From positions 29,293,902 to 29,357,901 of the forward strand of contig OU452198.1 in assembly GCA_911728435.2 (NCBI GenBank): DNA of 64,000 bases. The letters are read 5' to 3'. Source of the DNA: Apoderus coryli (taxonomy: Eukaryota > Arthropoda > Insecta > Coleoptera > Attelabidae). This document shows, piece after piece, positions 58,201 through 64,000 of this stretch (its first letter is position 1; the number at the start of each line of letters is the position of its first letter). The notes under the pieces were generated by a model. It saw nothing but the letters and a program-made list of their open reading frames with translations, did not search any database and had not been told where the DNA came from. The translations under genes were made by a program, and so were the position numbers.

Positions 58201-59766
58201 AATTTATTGTAGTCTTTCCTGTTGTAGAAACACCGTGAGGGTAAATAGTGTGTACTTTACACTGCACATATTTGGTCTAAATTTCAGAGGCGCGTTTTTC
58301 GTTTCATTTATTGGAAATACTGTTGGAAATATAATACAATAAGATTATTGTTATTAGCTGCGTAATGCAAATTATTGATTATGTGCAGAAATCGGACGAT
58401 TGTAGTAGTGTAAAAAATGTGCACAAATTTAACAGATCATCTTGAGAATGTATAGCTGTTGAACGATTTTCCTATATAAATTTATGTTTAGGCATACAAT
58501 CTATGTAAATATTTCGATTTTTATCAAACATGTTAGGTACTATAAGTAATTTAGATAACTTAATTTAAATATAAGACTTTATTCATTCAGATAACTACAA
58601 TAATGCCACATAAATTCTACACTTCCACAACAATACATTGAGTAGATCATCCCTACTGTATTTCATTATTCCTTTTTGCCATACCGCTTCACAGTTTACC
58701 ATACAAAAGTTAATTCCAGCGTTCCGTTTGAAATTATATATACTTAGAAATAAATATACATTTTAAATGGAATAAAACCCACTTTAACCGTGGGTAGCAT
58801 TTTGTGACTTATATGCTAAATTAATTAATGAAAGGGGAAAGGAACGAACGACTAACTTTCATCACATTTTACAAAAGATAAGTTTTCTATTCAACACATT
58901 ATGCTGCCGCATTAAGAAATGAGCAAAATATCTTATAAACGAACATTGTTGTAAAGACATTATTAAATTGTCTCTTCTACACTCTTTTTTTTTGTGTATT
59001 CACCGAGTAACTGTGTAGATTAAGTAATTAAATATTTGCGTTGCTACATCAGTGCCAAAAAATGTGTTATTTTTAAATTGAATTTGTAGATATGTGATAA
59101 AGACAAAGTTTAATGCCGAAACGTGTGTACTGCTTTGCTTCCGTTGTCCCAGATTTTACCACGCGCCACTAATTTATATTTTTTATACAGGGTGTGTCTA
59201 GCAAGAAGCGTCGGTTTACTGTATCAAAACTGCAGCCAATTAGAATTAATATGGCCACATTTTGCAAAACACTGCAAGTATACAGAGTGGTCACGAGGAT
59301 GGATACAGTATATCAATCAAATATAACACCCTATATTGAAGGAGATATATTGATTATCCCTAAAAAATAAATTTGGTATGCTAAAATATACGTCATAAGG
59401 CAATGTTCATTTCATTTCTTACGGATTTCAAAAAAAAAATCGTTAATGTGTGAATAATTAGAGATTTGGTAAAATATTAATATTTCAGTATAATATATTA
59501 AATTTTAAGGGCAACTGCTTTAACTGATGATAACTAACTAGTAGTAGTAGTTATCGTCATTTAAATAATTGTAACTTGATTTTCTCAAGTGGAAGATCCT
59601 GTAAATTTTGCTTTAATAAGATGCGGATTTTAATTCCACATGCATTTTATTAAGGGTTGGCAGTACTCAAATTGCTTCAATATGTTAAATTACGACCTTC
59701 GTATATAACTAGTTTAGGGATAGTGGATTTAGGTCCAATAAAACACCAACTTTCAGAACTGCCAAC
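55246..59766. other. Long AT-rich stretch, no gene seen
   Basis: About 4.5 kb. ORFs of 60-70 codons (55705-55909, 56209-56400, 56777-56992, 57612-57800, 59123-59326) show no domain and mostly have shadow frames. TTACAGGGTG at 56941 and TACAGGGTG at 59186 resemble MITE ends without partners. A hairpin GATAACTAACTA...GTAGTTATC lies at about 59529-59557. Confidence 0.45.
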
Positions 59767-59795
59767 GTTTCGCCCAATTATTTAGGCATCTTCAG
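59767..59795 (-). ncRNA. Hammerhead-like motif downstream of PLE
   Basis: Minus strand: CTGAAGA, then TGCC..GGGC (4-bp helix II), then GAAACGTTGG. It lies about 470 bp past the stop of the Penelope ORF on the same strand, where Penelope-like elements have a pseudo-LTR with a hammerhead ribozyme. This is the best-placed of the five motifs. Helix III would have to be minimal. Confidence 0.5.
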
Positions 59796-60265
59796 GGCTC
59801 TAAAATTGAAAACATGACATAATGTTTATTGAAAACAATGTTAATAACATTGAATAACAAGTAGAAACATACATTCAGAGGTATTAAAATAAAATACAAA
59901 ACAAAAACTCTTTAGTTTTACAATATGATTTTCTTTTGTAACAGGCATTACTCACATTCTAGTTGTTGGTGCTTATGTCTCCATAAACAAAACACAGTAA
60001 ATACACACAAAACATGATACAGAGATTATTTTTCAATACGTGGGAGATCCCAGGTTATTAATTATAAATCAGTTGTTTATAGAAATTGAATCGCAACACG
60101 TGAAATCATTAATTATGAAGTATAGTTGTTGGTACCAAGCTTTAAAAATTATACTTTTAACAAAATTGAATGAAACAAATACATGCACACTTCATTGGTA
60201 TCTTAAATTTTTTTTCTTTTTTCACTGTTTTCTTTTTACTTTCTAGGAGTATGTCTTTTGCTTTT

Positions 60266-62698
60266 TTATTTTATAGGAATCCTCGAAATTAAATTGAAAT
60301 ATGAGTTGCTTAAATTCTCAATGTCGTTTCTTTTATTGATAGATTTTTTTTCTTTTTTGATGTTAATCATTTCCTGCAACAATCTCTTTTTTAGGATGTT
60401 CTGTTTACCAACTATTTTTGTTTCTTCGAAATTGAAGGTGTGTAAATTATCATACGCATGTTCTGCAAGCGCAGTGCGATTGGGGTGATTTGTCAGATTC
60501 ACTGTTCTACAGTCTCTAGAGTGTTCCTTTAATCTCGTTTTTAGATATCTCGATGTTTGTCCTATGTAAATAGATTCGCAGTTATTACATGGAATAGAAT
60601 AAACAACGTTAGACTGGAGATCTCTGGGAATTTTGGCTTTTAATTGGCTAAAGAATTTAGAGTTTGTGTTTTCATTTTTTTGGGTGACTACGAGGTTTTC
60701 TGATTGTAATACTCTGTTTAAGTTCTCAGACAGATTCTTTATATAGGGAATCTTACAATACTTTTTGTTTTCATTTTCATTACTAACAGTATTTTGTTGA
60801 TTAATATTATCCAGAGCTTTCTTAATTATCTTGTCAATCAAACTTGCAGGGTAGTTATTGTTTTTTAGGAATGATTGAACTAGTTCAAGATTTTTCTTGT
60901 GAAATTGTGCTGACGAAAGTTTTATTGAACGGTCAACTAAATTTTTAATCACATTCTGTTTTAGTGAGAATGAATTTTGAGAATTATAGTTCAAAAATCT
61001 CTCCGAAAATGTGGGTTTTCTATACCAGTCTGTTACAATTGTATTATCAGGTGTTCTTATTAGTAGTAAGTCTAAAAACGAGATTCTACCGTTTTCTTCT
61101 TTCTCTACCGTAAATTTAATTCTTGGATGATAAGTATTAAATATTTGTATTATGTAGTGAATTTTATCTTCAGGTACACAAGTAATGATGTCATCCACAT
61201 AGCGCTTAAAGAACGGTAAAGGAAAATCCAGTTGCCGAACACATTTTTCTTGTAAGTCTGACATCACTATATCAGAACATACGGGCGAGAGACAGTTTCC
61301 CATACCAAGTCCAAATATTTGCTCGTAAAATTCATCTTTATATTTAAAATAACTATGATCAAAACAAAACTCCAACAAACTTAAAAAGTCCTCCCGAGGT
61401 ACACCACATTCATTTTCAATTTTATGCCAACGTTGTTTAACCATTTCTAAAACTAAATCTGTAGGTATGTTGGTAAATAACGATACAACGTCAAGTGAAA
61501 TTAGAACGTACTTAGAAGGAATTGTGATGCTTTGCAAACACTCGACCATCTCAAAAGAATTCTTAACATAATACTCATTCTTCTCAAAGGCAAAATTCAA
61601 AAGTCGTGATATATATTTAGTGGTGTTATAGATCGGGGATCCCACAAAACTCACAATCGGTCTTAAAGGTGTATTGTTTTTATGGATTTTTGGTAAAAAA
61701 TAAATTCTGGGAAATATCCCGTTTTCACATCTTAAATAATTATAAGTTTCTTTGGATATGAAGTTTTTTTGTAACAAATTTTTTACGAGTTTATTATTCT
61801 TGTTTTGAACTTTTGTGGTAGGGTCAAAATTAATTTTTTTATACGTGGATGTATCACTTAATATTTCGTATGCTTTCCTTGAATATTCGGCCTGTGTTAT
61901 GGCAACAGTAGTATTTCCCTTATCAGCATGAGTTATTAAAACGTCACTATTATTTTTAAGAAACAAGTGAGTGTTTTTTGATGCACGAAGAATAGCTTTC
62001 TCATTATTATTTAATATAGTTGGTTTGTTGATGTAATTCGTAATAATATTTGTACATATATTTCTCTTTTCAATCTGTATATCTGGATCAAAGGTAGATA
62101 TAACATTCTCAATGTCTATTATTGTTTGTTCCAATGGAAAATTTGACCTAGTGTAAGGTAAGTTGAATTTGCTCCCCAGGCTCAAAAGATATTCAACATC
62201 TGATGGAATATTGTGATTAGTAAGATTAACAAACCATTTGTTGTTATGTAATTTGAGATCGGCAAAAGTATGATCAACTGAGTTTTGTGAATGTAATAAT
62301 TTTTCAATTTTTTTCTCCTGTCCACTTCGAACATTCCTACAAATTTGGGAGTATAAATTAGATCTTGAGCTTTCGAAATTTCTAAAGATTTGAAAATCTA
62401 CAACGTTTTTTAAAAATTCTTTCACTTTCGCTATTTTATCCCTTAAATTTCTTTCTTTCCAGTGATAATAACTGATTTCAATACTTAAAATTCTTTTTTG
62501 AAATTGTGTTAAAGTATTATGTATCTTGTTCTTATATGGAGAACTATCAACCAACAAATATTCAATACATTTGAAAGTGTTTTTAATATGTTTTGGTAAT
62601 ACCTGTTGCTGTCTACATTTCATGAGAAACTTTTTATGATTTGATACCCTTGCCAATTTTTTGGTATAATTAGTATATAAAGTATAAATATATATCAC
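60266..62698 (-). CDS. Penelope-like reverse transcriptase with GIY-YIG
   Basis: An uninterrupted 810-codon frame. Residues 21-40: NHKKFLMKCRQQ..PKHIKN, the conserved N-terminal start of PLE proteins. RT: LPKIHK (335-340), LRPIVSFVGSPIYN (345-358), LISLDVVSLFTNIP (399-412, first catalytic Asp 403), GLGMGNCLSPV (463-473), FKRYVDDIITCV (497-508, catalytic YVDD 500-503), FLDLLL (541-546). C-terminal GIY-YIG endonuclease: VVYSIPC..CESIYIGQTSR (698-717) with R722 and H726. All motifs are intact, so this may be an active-length protein. The first codon of the frame is GTG at the joint with the inverted copy; the first ATG is residue 26 (62623), so the true start is uncertain. PLEs are not LINEs or LTR elements: they prime at a nick and use this nuclease. 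Confidence 0.95.
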   Translation of the reverse strand: MIYIYTLYTNYTKKLARVSNHKKFLMKCRQQQVLPKHIKNTFKCIEYLLVDSSPYKNKIHNTLTQFQKRILSIEISYYHWKERNLRDKIAKVKEFLKNVVDFQIFRNFESSRSNLYSQICRNVRSGQEKKIEKLLHSQNSVDHTFADLKLHNNKWFVNLTNHNIPSDVEYLLSLGSKFNLPYTRSNFPLEQTIIDIENVISTFDPDIQIEKRNICTNIITNYINKPTILNNNEKAILRASKNTHLFLKNNSDVLITHADKGNTTVAITQAEYSRKAYEILSDTSTYKKINFDPTTKVQNKNNKLVKNLLQKNFISKETYNYLRCENGIFPRIYFLPKIHKNNTPLRPIVSFVGSPIYNTTKYISRLLNFAFEKNEYYVKNSFEMVECLQSITIPSKYVLISLDVVSLFTNIPTDLVLEMVKQRWHKIENECGVPREDFLSLLEFCFDHSYFKYKDEFYEQIFGLGMGNCLSPVCSDIVMSDLQEKCVRQLDFPLPFFKRYVDDIITCVPEDKIHYIIQIFNTYHPRIKFTVEKEENGRISFLDLLLIRTPDNTIVTDWYRKPTFSERFLNYNSQNSFSLKQNVIKNLVDRSIKLSSAQFHKKNLELVQSFLKNNNYPASLIDKIIKKALDNINQQNTVSNENENKKYCKIPYIKNLSENLNRVLQSENLVVTQKNENTNSKFFSQLKAKIPRDLQSNVVYSIPCNNCESIYIGQTSRYLKTRLKEHSRDCRTVNLTNHPNRTALAEHAYDNLHTFNFEETKIVGKQNILKKRLLQEMINIKKEKKSINKRNDIENLSNSYFNLISRIPIK

Positions 62699-64000
62699 GA
62701 CTTTTGAATTTTGCCTTTGAGAAGAATGAGTATTATGTTAAGAATTCTTTTGAGATGGTCGAGTGTTTGCAAAGCATCACAATTCCTTCTAAGTACGTTC
62801 TAATTTCACTTGACGTTGTATCGTTATTTACCAACATACCTACAGATTTAGTTTTAGAAATGGTTAAACAACGTTGGCATAAAATTGAAAATGAATGTGG
62901 TGTACCTCGGGAGGACTTTTTAAGTTTGTTGGAGTTTTGTTTTGATCATAGTTATTTTAAATATAAAGATGAATTTTACGAGCAAATATTTGGACTTGGT
63001 ATGGGAAACTGTCTCTCGCCCGTATGTTCTGATATAGTGATGTCAGACTTACAAGAAAAATGTGTTCGGCAACTGGATTTTCCTTTACCGTTCTTTAAGC
63101 GCTATGTGGATGACATCATTACTTGTGTACCTGAAGATAAAATTCACTACATAATACAAATATTTAATACTTATCATCCAAGAATTAAATTTACGGTAGA
63201 GAAAGAAGAAAACGGTAGAATCTCGTTTTTAGACTTACTACTAATAAGAACACCTGATAATACAATTGTAACAGACTGGTATAGAAAACCCACATTTTCG
63301 GAGAGATTTTTGAACTATAATTCTCAAAATTCATTCTCACTAAAACAGAATGTGATTAAAAATTTAGTTGACCGTTCAATAAAACTTTCGTCAGCACAAT
63401 TTCACAAGAAAAATCTTGAACTAGTTCAATCATTCCTAAAAAACAATAACTACCCTGCAAGTTTGATTGACAAGATAATTAAGAAAGCTCTGGATAATAT
63501 TAATCAACAAAATACTGTTAGTAATGAAAATGAAAACAAAAAGTATTGTAAGATTCCCTATATAAAGAATCTGTCTGAGAACTTAAACAGAGTATTACAA
63601 TCAGAAAACCTCGTAGTCACCCAAAAAAATGAAAACACAAACTCTAAATTCTTTAGCCAATTAAAAGCCAAAATTCCCAGAGATCTCCAGTCTAACGTTG
63701 TTTATTCTATTCCATGTAATAACTGCGAATCTATTTACATAGGACAAACATCGAGATATCTAAAAACGAGATTAAAGGAACACTCTAGAGACTGTAGAAC
63801 AGTGAATCTGACAAATCACCCCAATCGCACTGCGCTTGCAGAACATGCGTATGATAATTTACACACCTTCAATTTCGAAGAAACAAAAATAGTTGGTAAA
63901 CAGAACATCCTAAAAAAGAGATTGTTGCAGGAAATGATTAACATCAAAAAAGAAAAAAAATCTATCAATAAAAGAAACGACATTGAGAATTTAAGCAACT
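62686..64000 (+). pseudogene. Second Penelope copy, 5'-truncated, head to head
   Basis: The plus strand opens with KYISRLLNFAFEKN (residue 361 of the other copy) and matches it almost base for base through RT, YVDD (63105) and the GIY-YIG region (63735) to residue ~798 at the window edge. The frame is open throughout what is visible. The joint with the minus copy is at ATATATAT (62687-62696), shared by both, so the two copies meet at a microhomology. Such a 5'-truncated inverted partner is usual for Penelope-like insertions. The remainder lies outside the window. Confidence 0.95.

Overview
The window is AT-rich eukaryotic DNA packed with mobile-element remains. It most resembles an insect genome. 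The families seen are APE-type non-LTR retrotransposons with (ATT)n-type tails, Penelope-like elements, mariner, PIF/Harbinger and THAP/DUF4817-type proteins, and tRNA-derived repeats. I cannot fix the order from sequence alone; a beetle or hemipteran is a guess. Almost nothing looks like an ordinary host gene. The best candidates are a single THAP-domain exon (1958-2259, minus, with a one-base slip in a homopolymer) and two or three short unassigned ORFs.

Layout. 1-1140: satellite array of ~157 bp units. 1.1-5.1 kb: a MITE, the THAP exon and a decayed LINE (minus). 7.8-10.5 kb: a second LINE split by an insertion, then a solo LTR with a TSD. 12.8-13.7 kb: mariner relic. 14.9-17.4 kb: third LINE (minus) with a long RT ORF. 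18.7-23.7 kb: a nest in which an unnamed DDE-like gene is split by a 3.85 kb PIF/Harbinger element flanked by TAA; that element holds a tRNA-like repeat and a large inverted repeat, and an RLE-type LINE 3' end follows. 27.0-27.4 kb: solo LTR with TSD. 30.1-32.2 kb: a LINE ORF1 segment amplified four times in tandem. 32.9-35.4 kb: two LINE pieces tail to tail. 35.4-37.4 kb: split DDE_3 transposase relic. 38.1-40.8 kb: an LTR retrotransposon with near-identical LTRs, 5 bp TSD, and pol collapsed in frame from the RT N-terminus to the integrase tail. 41.4-51.6 kb: three copies of a TIR element family, two of them with a tRNA-Ala-like pol III unit; a 2.9 kb TIR element with DUF4817-type transposase; a 436 bp tandem duplication. 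51.6-55.2 kb: mariner relic and a nearly complete decayed LINE with a zinc-knuckle ORF1. 59.7-64.0 kb: an intact 810-codon Penelope-like reverse transcriptase with a second, 5'-truncated copy head to head.

The elements do not form a pathway; the content is mobile DNA at different stages of decay and nesting. The most active-looking item is the Penelope pair at the right edge. The most unusual are the in-frame deletion derivative of the gypsy-like element, the tRNA-Ala-bearing TIR family, the hammerhead-like core motifs at five places, and the Harbinger insertion whose removal (with one TAA) restores the host reading frame.
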